Positions 23,861-33,265 of a stretch of DNA of 64,000 bases are shown here, piece after piece. The notes beneath the pieces were generated by a model. It did not search any database, was not told the DNA's origin, and worked only from the letters and a program-made list of their open reading frames with translations. The DNA comes from Acidobacteriota bacterium (lineage in GTDB: Bacteria; Acidobacteriota; Terriglobia; Terriglobales; Acidobacteriaceae), in assembly GCA_021780315.1 (NCBI GenBank), contig JAJXYY010000047.1, forward strand, positions 186,001 through 250,000, written 5' to 3'. Position 1 is the stretch's first letter. The number at the start of each line of letters is the position of its first letter. A program made the position numbers and the translations under genes.

Positions 23861-24862
23861 CTAGCCATCCGCTCCTTGCAGCTCCGCCAGAATCTCCGCC
23901 ACCGCTGCCCGCGCCGCATCCTCACGATCCGGAGGAAAGCTGATCGCTCCCACCCGCGCATGTCCCCCGCCGCCATACCGCTCGCAGATCGCCGCCAGAT
24001 TCACCAACTCATCCGCCGTCTTCGTCGTCCACGGATTCGTCCCCACCGACACCTTCACCCGAAAGCTCGACTTGCTCAGCCCCACGTTATACGTCCCCTC
24101 CGGATGCAGATAGTACGGGATAAATTTGTTGTACCCCTCCGTCGGCTGGTCCGTAATGTCAAACGTGATCACTCCGCGCTCCAACCGCGCCCGCTCCCGA
24201 ATCAGCTCCAGCCCCGCCCAGTGCCGTGCCATCAGCGGCCCCAGCAGCTCCTGCACAAACTCCTGCTCCAGCACCTCCTGCAGGCTCATCTCCGTCAACA
24301 GCGGAATCAGCCGCGGCACCAGTTCGTTCCCCGAAGAGCTCTCGATCACCATCGTCAGCTTCATCGCCGGCTCGGCCATCTCCACCGCCGCCTTCGCGCT
24401 CTCATACTTCGCACCGTCCACAATGTTCGCCCAGTGGATCAGCTCCTGCAGCGGCGCGACATTCATCCCAAACTTGTCCCGCGCAATATCCGCAATCAGC
24501 CCCGTGCACGACGTATACGTCGCATCGTAAAACTTCCGCAGCACCTGGCTTCCATCCGCCTGCCCACGCCGGAAGTCCGCCTCATCCTCCCCCGTCAGAA
24601 ACGCGCTCAGATGATGATCGAACCACCAAGTCACCTTCGGAGAAGCCGAATACTTGAAGTCCACAATCGCATTCTCGCCCCCGCCAAACTCCGCCTCATC
24701 GAACAGCCCACCCGCCCGATGCACCAACCCACGAAACGAGAAACTGTCTGCCGTCTTCACACACTCGCGATGAAACCGCATAAACAACGAAGCTGAACAC
24801 GCCCCGTCAAAACACTTATCGTGAAAAAAAATCCGGCAATCCAAGCAGCGACTCCTCTGCAC
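23861..24862 (-). CDS. DHH/DHHA1-family phosphoesterase
   Basis: This 333-residue protein shows the DHH metal motifs: H14-D-K-C-F-D19-G at the start, F-D-H-H (DHH at 82-84), and a C-terminal DHHA1 domain with G-G-G-G-H near residue 303. Family members include RecJ, nanoRNases and cyclic-dinucleotide phosphodiesterases. The short size and lack of extra domains fit a small-substrate phosphoesterase rather than RecJ. A Cys pair (C6, C9) precedes the first motif. Start is GTG at 24862 (G-A-G-G-T-G), giving M-Q-R; a later start is possible. It lies upstream of and adjacent to a small membrane protein gene. Confidence 0.85.
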   Translation of the reverse strand: MQRSRCLDCRIFFHDKCFDGACSASLFMRFHRECVKTADSFSFRGLVHRAGGLFDEAEFGGGENAIVDFKYSASPKVTWWFDHHLSAFLTGEDEADFRRGQADGSQVLRKFYDATYTSCTGLIADIARDKFGMNVAPLQELIHWANIVDGAKYESAKAAVEMAEPAMKLTMVIESSSGNELVPRLIPLLTEMSLQEVLEQEFVQELLGPLMARHWAGLELIRERARLERGVITFDITDQPTEGYNKFIPYYLHPEGTYNVGLSKSSFRVKVSVGTNPWTTKTADELVNLAAICERYGGGGHARVGAISFPPDREDAARAAVAEILAELQGADG

Positions 24863-24962
24863 CTCGACTCATAGCGACCGTGCGAATCTCTTAGCATAGC
24901 GACCCTCGCCGCCCTGTCAAGCCACCCGCTACCACCCCCAGCATTTAGACTGCTCCTAGCCT

Positions 24963-27608
24963 ATGACGCCCAACTCGCCCGAAAACGCCCCGCACCAGCA
25001 CCGCACCCTGCGCGACTCCTCCCAGCTCCTCTCCAGCGAGATCTTCGCCCCCGTGCCCGAGCCGCCCGACCAGCCCATCCAGCCCTCCATCCTCCCCAAA
25101 GTCATCGGCCTCAGCTTCCCCGCGCTCCTCCTGCTCCTCGTCGTCCTCTTCTACTCCGCCCGCGCCTGGACCCACCACGCCATGCGCGACAACCTCCCCC
25201 AGCTCGACGGCTCCATCGCCATCCCCGGGCTCTCTGCCCCCGTCACTGTCCAGCGCGACGCTCAGGGAGTCCCTCACCTCCGCGCCGCCTCCCTTGACGA
25301 CCTCATCCTCGCCCAGGGCTTCATCACCACTCAGGACCGCCTCTGGCAGATGGAAACCCTCCGCCGACACGCCGCCGGAACCCTCGCCGAAATCCTCGGC
25401 TCCAACCTCCTCCAGCACGACCGCACCCAGCGAATCCTCCAGCTCCGCGCCGCCGCCGACCGCGCCATCGCCGTCCTACCCCCCGACCAGCTCCACTTCC
25501 TCCAGCTCTACGCCCAGGGAGTCAACGCCTCCATCGCCGCCCAGCAAAGCCACCTCCCCCTCGAATTCCGCCTCCTCCATATCCAACCCGCCCCCTGGAC
25601 CCCACGCGACTCCATCCTCGTCTCGCTCGTCATGTTCCAGGACCTCACCACCACCTTCACCCAGAAGCTCAGCCGCGAGGCCATCACCCCCCACCTCCCC
25701 GCCGAACTCCTCGCCGACCTCTACCCCGTTGGCTCCTGGCGCGACCACCCCCCCACCCAGAACCCCCTCGACCTCACCGCCCCCCAGCCCGATATCCCCC
25801 AGGTCCCACTCGACGAATCCCAATCCAGCCTCACCCCAACCACCACCGTCGACACCGCCACCCTCCTCACCCTCCAACACACCCTCAACCCCCAGTCCTC
25901 CTGCTCCTACTGCATCGCCGGCTCCAACAACTGGGTCGTCTCCGGAGCCCACACCGCCTCCGGCAAGCCCCTTCTCTCCAACGACATGCACCTCACCCAC
26001 GGAGTCCCCGGCATCTGGTACGAGACCGACCTCCAGGCCCCCACCCCCTCCGGCTCCTTCCACGTCACCGGCGTAGCCCTCCCCGGTGCCCCCTTCATCA
26101 TCGTCGGACACAACGACCACATCGCCTGGGGCTTCACCAACCTCGGCGCCGACGTCCAGGACATCTACGTCGAACGAACCCGCGGCACCAGCGCCGGCGG
26201 AGACTTCCAGTCCCCCGACGGCTCCTGGCACCCCATCCTCCGCTCCAAAGAACTCATCCGCGTCCGCGGCGGCAAAGACGTCACCCTCGAACTCGCAACC
26301 ACCCAGCACGGAGGCTTCCCCACCCCCGTCATCTCCCCCCTCCTCGCCTCTCCAGAAAACCCCACTGGAGACAAGCGAACCATCTCCCTCCGCTGGACCA
26401 TCTACGACCCCGCCAACCTCACCTCGCCCTTCCTCGCCGTCAACAGCGCCTCCAACTGGGCCACCCTCTGCGCCGCCTTCGCCAACTGGGGAGGCCCCGC
26501 CCAAAACCTCGTCTACGCCGACGACCAGGGCCACATCGGCTACCACGCCCTCGGCAAAATCCCCCTCCGCGGCAGCCCCCAGCTAGGCCCATCCGCACCC
26601 AGCCCCATCAGCCCCGTCCCCGTCAGCGGCATCGACGCCACCCAGGACTGGTCCGGCTACATCCCCTTCGACCAACTCCCTCAGGCCTTCGATCCCCCCA
26701 ACGGCATCCTCGCCACCGCCAACGCCCGCATCACCCCCGACAACTACCCCTTCCCCATCACCCTCAACTGGGGAGACCCCTACCGCAACGAGCGCATCTG
26801 GAAGGTCCTCGCCGCCAGCCAGCAACTCACCCCCGCAGACATGCTCCACCTCCAGACCGACGTCCACTCCGACGTCGATCAAATCATCGCCCACCGCCTC
26901 GCCTACGCCATCGACCACGCCGCCAGCCCCAAATCCGCCGCCGACGCGAAACGCCTCCACCAGGCCGCCGACATCCTCCGCAACTGGAACGGCAACGTCG
27001 ACATCGACTCCCCCGCACCCACCATCGTCGACGCCGTCCGCACCGCCTTCTGGCCCATCATCCTCGCGCCCCGCCTCGGTGCCGCCTGGCAGCTCTACTC
27101 CTGGAGCTCCAAAACCTACGCCGAAGAGCAGATCATCATGCACGCCCCCGCCCGCTGGCTCCCCAAAAAATATGCCACCTGGGACGACCTCCTCGCCGCC
27201 ACCGTCACCCAGGCCCTCGCCCAGACCCACGCCCCCGCCAATCTCGCCACCTGGACCTACGGCCAGCAACACCCCATCGACATCCAACACCCCGTCTTCA
27301 CCATCTCCCCCCTCATCGGCAGCGTCATCGGAGTCCCCACCGGCACCGGCATCCAGCCCCAATCCGGCGACGGCACTACTGTCAAACAAGTAGGCCGCTC
27401 CTTCGGCCCATCCGAACGCTTCACCGCCAACCTCGCCGACCTCGACCAGTCCACCCTCAACATCGTCCTCGGCCAGTCCGGAAACCCCCTCAGCCAATGG
27501 TTCATGGACCAATGGCCCGCCTGGTACCACGGAACCACCTTCCCACTCCCCTACTCCCCCACCGCCATCCAATCCCAAACCACCCACACCCTGACCCTAA
27601 CCCCCTAA
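24963..27608 (+). CDS. Penicillin acylase family protein (peptidase S45)
   Basis: This 881-residue Ntn-hydrolase precursor has a single hydrophobic anchor at about residues 46-66, then the alpha chain with Q-D-R-L-W-Q-M-E. The self-cleavage site A-G-S321-N-N-W-V-V places Ser321 as N-terminal nucleophile of the beta chain. Enzymes of this family hydrolyse amides such as penicillins, acyl-homoserine lactones or cyclic lipopeptides in the periplasm. The true substrate here is unknown; quorum quenching or self-resistance are possibilities, not findings. Length fits the larger family members. It stands alone, divergent from the DHH gene, and ends just before a hairpin-repeat array. Confidence 0.92.
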   Translation: MTPNSPENAPHQHRTLRDSSQLLSSEIFAPVPEPPDQPIQPSILPKVIGLSFPALLLLLVVLFYSARAWTHHAMRDNLPQLDGSIAIPGLSAPVTVQRDAQGVPHLRAASLDDLILAQGFITTQDRLWQMETLRRHAAGTLAEILGSNLLQHDRTQRILQLRAAADRAIAVLPPDQLHFLQLYAQGVNASIAAQQSHLPLEFRLLHIQPAPWTPRDSILVSLVMFQDLTTTFTQKLSREAITPHLPAELLADLYPVGSWRDHPPTQNPLDLTAPQPDIPQVPLDESQSSLTPTTTVDTATLLTLQHTLNPQSSCSYCIAGSNNWVVSGAHTASGKPLLSNDMHLTHGVPGIWYETDLQAPTPSGSFHVTGVALPGAPFIIVGHNDHIAWGFTNLGADVQDIYVERTRGTSAGGDFQSPDGSWHPILRSKELIRVRGGKDVTLELATTQHGGFPTPVISPLLASPENPTGDKRTISLRWTIYDPANLTSPFLAVNSASNWATLCAAFANWGGPAQNLVYADDQGHIGYHALGKIPLRGSPQLGPSAPSPISPVPVSGIDATQDWSGYIPFDQLPQAFDPPNGILATANARITPDNYPFPITLNWGDPYRNERIWKVLAASQQLTPADMLHLQTDVHSDVDQIIAHRLAYAIDHAASPKSAADAKRLHQAADILRNWNGNVDIDSPAPTIVDAVRTAFWPIILAPRLGAAWQLYSWSSKTYAEEQIIMHAPARWLPKKYATWDDLLAATVTQALAQTHAPANLATWTYGQQHPIDIQHPVFTISPLIGSVIGVPTGTGIQPQSGDGTTVKQVGRSFGPSERFTANLADLDQSTLNIVLGQSGNPLSQWFMDQWPAWYHGTTFPLPYSPTAIQSQTTHTLTLTP

Positions 27609-27611
27609 CCC

Positions 27612-28046
27612 ACCCTCACCGTTGCACCTGCTACTGCTTTTGCCTTTGCTGTTGCACCTGCCGTTGCCAGTTGCTCTTACGCTTGCATTTGCGGTTCGTT
27701 GTTTTTTAGTTGTCATCCTTCGCGAAGCGGAGGATCTGCTGTTGCCTTTGCTGTTGTCGTTGCTGTTGTCGTTGCCTTTGCCGTTGCTTGTTTTTTAGTT
27801 GTCATCCTTCGCAAAGCGGAGGATCTGCTGTTGCCTTTGCTGTTGCATTTGCTGTTGTCGTTGCTGTTGTCGTTGCTTTGCCGTTGCTTGTTTTTTAGTT
27901 GTCATCCTTCGCAAAGCGGAGGATCTGCTGTTGCATTTGCTGTTGTCGTTGCTGTTGTCGTTGCTGTTGTCGTTGCCTTTGCCGTTGCTTGTTTTTTAGT
28001 TGTCATCCTTCGCAAAGCGGAGGCCCTGCTTCTGCTTTTGTCGTAA
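27612..28046. repeat. Tandem array of REP-like hairpins and TTGCNN short repeats
   Basis: Four copies of TTAGTTGTCATCCTTCGC, followed by (G/A)AAGCGGAGGAT, start their hairpins at 27715, 27804, 27904 and 28005, spaced 89, 100 and 101 bp. Each hairpin pairs ATCCTTCGC with GCGGAGGAT (one wobble) around GAA or AAA; the last copy is degraded at its end. Between them lie runs of degenerate TTGCTG/TTGTCG/TTGCCT hexamers. Related single copies lie before ssb. The array fills the 460 nt between the S45 gene and tsaE, and both neighbours end here. Open frames through it are artefacts. Confidence 0.88.
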
Positions 28047-28068
28047 TCCACCAAACTCCATTCCCCCA

Positions 28069-28524
28069 CTAAACCTTCCAACGAACCATCAATCCCCGCT
28101 CATCCCCCTCGCCATGCTCCATCGCAATCTCTCCATCCGCCAGCGCCACCACGCTCTCGAACCGTTCCCCCCACTCCACCAGCACCAGCGCATTCGGCTC
28201 CGCCAACATCTCCTCCAGCCCCAGCACCGCAATCTGCTCCTCTGTCTCCAGCCGGTATAGATCCAGATGAAACAGATGCACCTTCGGCCCCTCGTACTCA
28301 TGCACCAGCGTAAACGTCGGACTCGTCACGTCCTCCTCGTACGCCGCCCCCAGCGCCCGCGCAATCCCCTTCACCAGCGTCGTCTTCCCCGCCCCCACCT
28401 CACCCCGCAGAATCACCAGCATCGGCGGCCGCAAAATCTCCGCCAGCGTCTCCCCCAACGCCAAAGTCCCCGCCACCGACCGCGTCTTGAACCGCTTCTC
28501 CCGCAAACCCTTGCTCAATCCCAT
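28069..28524 (-). CDS. tsaE: tRNA threonylcarbamoyladenosine biosynthesis ATPase TsaE
   Basis: This 151-residue P-loop ATPase is needed with TsaB/C/D to make t6A at position 37 of ANN-decoding tRNAs. The Walker A motif G-E-V-G-A-G-K-T is at 41-48, then S-P-T-F-T-L-V-H-E-Y, and D-L-Y-R-L with V-E-W-G-E-R near the end: a complete family signature. AAGGGTTGAGAG precedes the ATG. The usual neighbour nnr is present but separated by an amine-oxidase-like gene. It is the last gene of this minus-strand run and ends near the hairpin array. Confidence 0.95.
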   Translation of the reverse strand: MGLSKGLREKRFKTRSVAGTLALGETLAEILRPPMLVILRGEVGAGKTTLVKGIARALGAAYEEDVTSPTFTLVHEYEGPKVHLFHLDLYRLETEEQIAVLGLEEMLAEPNALVLVEWGERFESVVALADGEIAMEHGEGDERGLMVRWKV

Positions 28525-28643
28525 ACTCTCAACCCTTCAGCGCTCAGGCGCATTCGCTACCGTCAACCACCAAGTCACACCGTCATGATCCAGCTTATCG
28601 AACCACCACAACCACGCATCCCAACTACGTCCAACCATCCAAC

Positions 28644-29753
28644 TCACACTCTCTCGCCACCAGCCTTCATCCGCTGCACAACCTCTGCGACCGCACGTTC
28701 CGCCGCGCTCACTGCTCCCGCCAGATACCCCGGCTCCGTCGCGCTGGTCTCGCTTCCCCCCAGCGAGAGCCGTTCCGTCCACGCACCAGTCACCCACGGC
28801 CTTCGCGACGCAGCAGGATGGCCGCTCGCACTGCGATCATCCACCGTCGCCGTCAAAGGATCTGCCGCCCAGTCTTTCAGCAGCGTCGCACGTGGCCGCA
28901 GCGCCTCTGGTCCAAACATACCGCTAAACTGCTCCAGGCACGCTCGCGTCACAGCAGTCTCTCCCAGCGATGCACGCATATCGGCTGCAATCCGCAAAAA
29001 CCCAAACAACGCCGCTTTACCCGAAGCAGTCGACGCATCGTGAACTTCACCCACCGGCCCAACCAGGCTCTGCGCCGCCCCGGACAGTCCTGCATCCGGC
29101 CAGAACGCACGGTCATACACCGCCAGAAACTTGGCATGAGGCGCCATCCACGTCGCCGTCTCCCGCCAGTGGCGTTCCGTCATCGGCTCCACGGCGGGCA
29201 ACAGGCTCATGCGGGCCAGCAGCCGCGGCGGAAGTGCCGCAATCACCTGCTCCGCCTCCAACGCTTCATCCAATCCGCCGTCCCTTGTCAGCTTCAGCGT
29301 CACCGTTGTCGGCCCCAGTACCATCTCCTTCACAGACCGTCCTGTCAGGATCGTCTCCTCAGGCAGTTGCTTCTGCAGCGCGCGAATCAGCGCACCGGTG
29401 CCACCCACCAGTCGCATACTCCGCGGCTCCTCTTGCCCCGTTCGATACCGCAATGGCGCCTCGTCCAACATCCGCTGAAACATCACCTCTCCATCGGTAT
29501 TCTGCGGAAAAGCGTCCAGCCCCAACTCGCGCACCAGCGCCGCCATCTTCGGCTGCATCTCTGGCCAGAACCACGAAGGCCCCAGATCGAAACCATCATC
29601 GGCAGCAACACCCGCCTCATCCACCGAAAGAATCCGTCCACCCAGCCGCGCACGTGCTTCAATCACCCTGAAGTGAACTCCTCTGTCATGCAGCAGCTTG
29701 CCCGCATAGAGACCAGCCAGCCCACCTCCAATAATCACAACCCTCATCGACAT
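28644..29753 (-). CDS. FAD-dependent amine-oxidase-like flavoprotein
   Basis: This flavoprotein of about 369 residues opens with a dinucleotide-binding fold R-V-V-I-I-G-G-G-L-A-G-L-Y-A-G followed by E-A-R-A-R-L-G-G-R, the GG doublet typical of monoamine oxidases. The C-terminal FAD segment (L-G-G-S-E-T-S-A-T-E-P-G-Y-L-A-G-A-V) is also present. The substrate may be an amine or a carotenoid-like compound. It is shorter than typical MAOs (about 450). The frame opens at 29819 and overlaps nnr; start Met at 29753 (or 29747) has GGAAGG/GAGGG upstream. It sits between nnr and tsaE, breaking the usual adjacency. Confidence 0.85.
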   Translation of the reverse strand: MSMRVVIIGGGLAGLYAGKLLHDRGVHFRVIEARARLGGRILSVDEAGVAADDGFDLGPSWFWPEMQPKMAALVRELGLDAFPQNTDGEVMFQRMLDEAPLRYRTGQEEPRSMRLVGGTGALIRALQKQLPEETILTGRSVKEMVLGPTTVTLKLTRDGGLDEALEAEQVIAALPPRLLARMSLLPAVEPMTERHWRETATWMAPHAKFLAVYDRAFWPDAGLSGAAQSLVGPVGEVHDASTASGKAALFGFLRIAADMRASLGETAVTRACLEQFSGMFGPEALRPRATLLKDWAADPLTATVDDRSASGHPAASRRPWVTGAWTERLSLGGSETSATEPGYLAGAVSAAERAVAEVVQRMKAGGERV

Positions 29754-29778
29754 CCCTCGACCTTCCAACTCACCAGCC

Positions 29779-31455
29779 CTACCCCCGCACCCCACCCACC
29801 CAAACCAACCCATCCGCATCCTTCACCCGATACCGAAACGCATCACTCAAACATCCCAGCGTATCCGTAGCCAACACCGTATGCTCATCCATCTTCTGCA
29901 CGGCAAAGTCCGCAGCCAGCCCATGCAGATACACCGCCGCCTCCACCGCCCGCGCCACATCATCCGGGTACTGCGCCAGCATCCCCGCCACAATCCCCGT
30001 CAAAATATCCCCGCTCCCACCCTTCGCCATCGCCGGATTCCCCGACGTATTCACCCCCACCCGCCCATCCGGATGCGCCACCAGCGTCCGCCATCCCTTC
30101 AACACCAGCGTCACCTGGCGCTCCGTAGCAAACCGCCGTGCCAGCCCCACCCTGTCCGCCTCCACCTCCTTCACCGTCATCCCCATCAGCCTCGCCATCT
30201 CCCCCGGATGCGGCGTCAACACCATCACCCGCCCGCGCCCATCCAACAACTCCGCCCGTCCCTCAAAAGCATTCAGCGCATCCGCATCCAATACCATCGG
30301 CACTCCCGCTCTCTCGATTGCCGTCCTCCGCACCAACTCCCGCGCAAACTCCGCAGCCTCCCCCGCTGTCCCCAACCCCGGCCCCACCGCCACCACCTTG
30401 ATCCCCGTCATCAACCGCTCAAACCCATCCCCCGCCAAATTCCGCAACAACACTCCACCAGCCACCACACTGGGTGCCCCATGTCCCGCATCTGGGACAT
30501 GGGTCTCGTCTGTGCCACGACTAGCCTCCTCCAACCCCACCAGCATCAACTCCGGAGCCACCCCCGCCACCATCCCCACCACACTCCGCGGCACCGCCGC
30601 CGTCACCAGCCCCGCCCCCGCCCGCAGCGCCGCCAGCGAAGCCATCGCCGGCGCTCCCGCCTTCCCATAGCTCCCCCCCACCACCAACACATGCCCGAAC
30701 CGCCCCTTGTTCGCATTCACCGCCCGCGGAGCCTCCGCCACAGCCTTCGCACTTCCCGTCCACCGCAGCTCCGTCTCCGACCGCACCGCCCCCTCCGGCG
30801 ACCCGATCTCCGCCACCACCACCGGCCCAAACGTCCCCGTCGCCAAGGCTCCACAAGTCAGATGCCCAAACACATGCGCCAGCTTCGGAGCCGTAAACGT
30901 CACCACCGCATCCGCCCGGTACGCTCCCTCACCCTCCTGCTCCATCGAGTCCGCATCCCACCCACTCGGCACATCCACCGCCACCACCGGCCCCGCAAAC
31001 CCCTTCACCAAATCCCTCACCACCACCGCCAACCCCCGCAGCGGCGGCTTGAACCCCGTCCCCACCACCGCATCCACCACCAACTCCGCATCCCCAAACA
31101 CCTCACCCAGCCCACCCGCATCCACCACCTCATCCACCGCCACCCCCGCACCCTCCTCCCGCAACCGCCGCAGCGCCTCCGCCGCATCCCCCTTCACCTC
31201 AGCCATCCGCCCCAGCAGCAGCACCCGCACACTGCATCCCGACGCCGACAGTACCCGCGCCGCCACCATTCCATCTCCACCGTTGTTTCCCTTCCCGCAG
31301 ATCACCACCACCCGGCTCGCCGCCGCATACTGCCGCAGACAAAACGCCGCCACCGCCCCACCCGCGGCCTCCATCAACTCCCCCACCGGCACCCGAAACT
31401 CCTCCTCCGTCCGCCGGTCCGCCGCTGCCATCTCCGCTGCAGTCAAAATCTTCAC
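29779..31455 (-). CDS. nnr: Bifunctional NAD(P)H-hydrate epimerase/dehydratase
   Basis: This protein of about 558 residues repairs hydrated NAD(P)H. The N-terminal YjeF epimerase half carries C-G-K-G-N-N-G-G-D-G-M-V-A-A-R. The C-terminal ADP-dependent dehydratase half has L-T-P-H-P-G-E-M-A-R-L and S-G-N-P-A-M-A-K-G-G-S-G-D-I-L-T-G. A palindromic repeat is embedded in frame at 30464-30508 (about residues 317-331), inside the dehydratase half in a loop region. Start GTG 31455 has GGGGGGAG six nt before it; the frame itself opens with TTG at 31473. It follows a DUF202 gene and precedes the flavoprotein gene. Confidence 0.93.
   Translation of the reverse strand: MKILTAAEMAAADRRTEEEFRVPVGELMEAAGGAVAAFCLRQYAAASRVVVICGKGNNGGDGMVAARVLSASGCSVRVLLLGRMAEVKGDAAEALRRLREEGAGVAVDEVVDAGGLGEVFGDAELVVDAVVGTGFKPPLRGLAVVVRDLVKGFAGPVVAVDVPSGWDADSMEQEGEGAYRADAVVTFTAPKLAHVFGHLTCGALATGTFGPVVVAEIGSPEGAVRSETELRWTGSAKAVAEAPRAVNANKGRFGHVLVVGGSYGKAGAPAMASLAALRAGAGLVTAAVPRSVVGMVAGVAPELMLVGLEEASRGTDETHVPDAGHGAPSVVAGGVLLRNLAGDGFERLMTGIKVVAVGPGLGTAGEAAEFARELVRRTAIERAGVPMVLDADALNAFEGRAELLDGRGRVMVLTPHPGEMARLMGMTVKEVEADRVGLARRFATERQVTLVLKGWRTLVAHPDGRVGVNTSGNPAMAKGGSGDILTGIVAGMLAQYPDDVARAVEAAVYLHGLAADFAVQKMDEHTVLATDTLGCLSDAFRYRVKDADGLVWVGGVRG
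30464..30508. repeat. In-frame palindromic element in nnr
   Basis: CACACTGGGTGCCCCA leads into CCCATGTCCC (30478-30487), loop GCATCT, and GGGACATGGG (30494-30503), a perfect 10-bp stem. Compared with the copy in mccB, stem bases differ on both sides together, so pairing is kept. It is antisense to nnr and encodes T-H-V-P-D-A-G-H-G-A-P-S-V-V. Confidence 0.85.
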
Positions 31456-31487
31456 GCAGGCTCCCCCCCCCAACTACCAGGCCCATC

Positions 31488-31865
31488 CTACCGGAAATAC
31501 AGCAGATATCCCGCGATCACCACACCCAGCCCCGCCAGCAGCCCTGCCGCACTCATCGCCAGCTTCGACGGACTCGTATCCGGCATCTCCCCACGGTTCA
31601 GCCGCAGCACATTCTCCCGGTAGCGCAGCAGCGACAGCACATTCACCACCACCCCCACCAGCACCAGCCCCGTCCCCGTCCAAACCGAAAACCGCGAACC
31701 CTGCGCCGTCCCAATATGAATCAGCGCCTGCGCCTCCCGCAGAAACAACCCAAACCGCGCCACTACAAACCCGAACCCCATCAACGCCAGCCCCGTCCGT
31801 ATCCACGCCAGAAACGTCCGCTCTGCCGCAAAATACGTCCCAGCGTCCGCCGAAACGCTCCCCAC
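31488..31865 (-). CDS. DUF202 membrane protein (YidH-like)
   Basis: This 125-residue protein has three predicted membrane helices. The DUF202 signature is clear: E-R-T-F-L-A-W-I-R-T-G-L-A-L-M-G-F-G-F near the start. Families of this kind (YidG/YidH) have no established function. Start is a GTG that shares one base with the stop codon of the upstream transpeptidase gene (TAGTG), so the two are translationally coupled. The gap to nnr downstream is 32 nt, so it is likely in the same unit. Confidence 0.88.
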   Translation of the reverse strand: MGSVSADAGTYFAAERTFLAWIRTGLALMGFGFVVARFGLFLREAQALIHIGTAQGSRFSVWTGTGLVLVGVVVNVLSLLRYRENVLRLNRGEMPDTSPSKLAMSAAGLLAGLGVVIAGYLLYFR

Positions 31866-33136
31866 TAATTCATCCCGCCAACCGTACTCGTCTCCACCCC
31901 AGCCGAGTTCTTCGGCTGAAAGTAGCTCTTATCCCACAGCGCCCGGTAAAACTGCCCCGTCAACTCCGCCGCCTTAGGTCCAAACGTAGGCCGCCCGCCT
32001 TCCAGAAAAATCACCGTCACAATCGGTCCATTCGGCGTGTCCGCAAACGAGCCGAACCACCCGAACCGAGTCCCATTGTTCGAGCAGGTCCCCGTCTTCC
32101 CCATCACCGGAAACTCCTTGAAGTTCGTCCGCAGACTCCGCGCCGTCCCATACTGCACCGCCGCATGCATCCCGTCCTGTATCTCCGGAATCAGTGGAGC
32201 TATATTCAACTTCCGCTTCACCATCGGCTGAAACCCAGCCACCTCCGCCGCCGTCTCCGGATGCTGCAAATAGTACAGCGTCCCACCGTTCGCAATCGCG
32301 GAAACAATCGCCCCCAACTGCAGCGGAGTCATCGACACGCTCTCGCCAAACGAGCACATCCGCCCCACGCCGCCCAGAGAAGCCGGCAACTCCGCATCCG
32401 GATACGTCCCCAACTGCTCGCCCTGGATGTGATATCCCGCCAACTCGCCCAGCCCAAACTCATTCGCATAATGCTTCACGCGTTCAAATCCCAACGACCG
32501 CCCCACCGTCTCAAAATACAGATTGTTCGAGTGCGCCAGAGCCTCCGTCAACGTCAGGTGATAGCCCCCGCCCAGGTTCACCGGCGTGTCCCGTCGAATC
32601 AATCCCTCTTCCAGCGCCGCCAGCGCCACCGTCAGCTTGATCGTCGAACAAGGCTCCGCACCACGCGACAAAGCCAGCTTCTGATTCACCATCGCAAGTA
32701 TCCGCCCGTTCGTCGGATTGATCGCCACAGCCGTCCCGTTCATATTCCCCAGCGCCTGGATCGCAGCCGCCCGCACCACCGGATCTTCACCCTCCGTCAC
32801 ATCCCCCAGAGTCAGATTGTCTGCATACGAACTCGCCGAAAAATGCTCCTGATATCGGCTCCGGCGCACCGCCAGCACCCGCCGCGTTCCTCGCCCATGG
32901 CGAACCGCACGCGTCGTCCCGGAACGCTGTACCGCCGTCTGCGACTTGCTCCTGGCCGTCGTCCGCGCATGCGTCCGGTGCGCCGTCGCACCCTTAGCCC
33001 CGGCGGTCGTCTTCCCAGCAGCCGTCGTCTTTGACTTCTTCGCATGATGATGCGTCGTACTCGCCGCCAGCGCAGAACCACCCCACACCGCCAACGACAA
33101 AACCACTGCACTCACCATCTGCATCCACTTCGTCAT
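31865..33136 (-). CDS. Penicillin-binding transpeptidase-domain protein with basic N-terminal region
   Basis: This protein of about 423 residues has a signal peptide (core near 8-24) and then a long basic, low-complexity segment (about 27-98) rich in His, Lys, Arg, Thr and Ala. A transpeptidase domain follows with S164-T-I-K167, S-N-N at 203-205 and K-T-G at 347-349, the three active-site motifs of serine penicillin-binding proteins. There is no PBP dimerisation or glycosyltransferase domain. It likely cross-links peptidoglycan in the periplasm; beta-lactamase-like activity is an alternative. Start ATG 33136 has GAGGAG upstream. It is coupled to the DUF202 gene and lies 129 nt from ftsZ. Confidence 0.9.
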   Translation of the reverse strand: MTKWMQMVSAVVLSLAVWGGSALAASTTHHHAKKSKTTAAGKTTAGAKGATAHRTHARTTARSKSQTAVQRSGTTRAVRHGRGTRRVLAVRRSRYQEHFSASSYADNLTLGDVTEGEDPVVRAAAIQALGNMNGTAVAINPTNGRILAMVNQKLALSRGAEPCSTIKLTVALAALEEGLIRRDTPVNLGGGYHLTLTEALAHSNNLYFETVGRSLGFERVKHYANEFGLGELAGYHIQGEQLGTYPDAELPASLGGVGRMCSFGESVSMTPLQLGAIVSAIANGGTLYYLQHPETAAEVAGFQPMVKRKLNIAPLIPEIQDGMHAAVQYGTARSLRTNFKEFPVMGKTGTCSNNGTRFGWFGSFADTPNGPIVTVIFLEGGRPTFGPKAAELTGQFYRALWDKSYFQPKNSAGVETSTVGGMN

Positions 33137-33265
33137 GCCAACTCCTCGACCGTCAAGCCGCAACCTGAAAATCAACCCAACCGCAAAACCACAAAAGCCG
33201 CAGCGGAATCACCTATAGACTCTGCCCATCCCGGCCCAACACCATACCGCTTCCGTGCTACGTCC

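Noticed and set aside
27699..28046. Open frames with repeated V-V-I-L-R-K-A-E-D-L-L-L peptide
   Set aside because: They are translations of the hairpin array. The frame stays open because the repeats lack stops in it. There is no ribosome site, and the same DNA unit is found in other intergenic places.
28537..28797. 86-residue minus-strand frame between tsaE and the flavoprotein
   Set aside because: It overlaps the 3' end of the flavoprotein gene in another frame and shows no family features or ribosome site.
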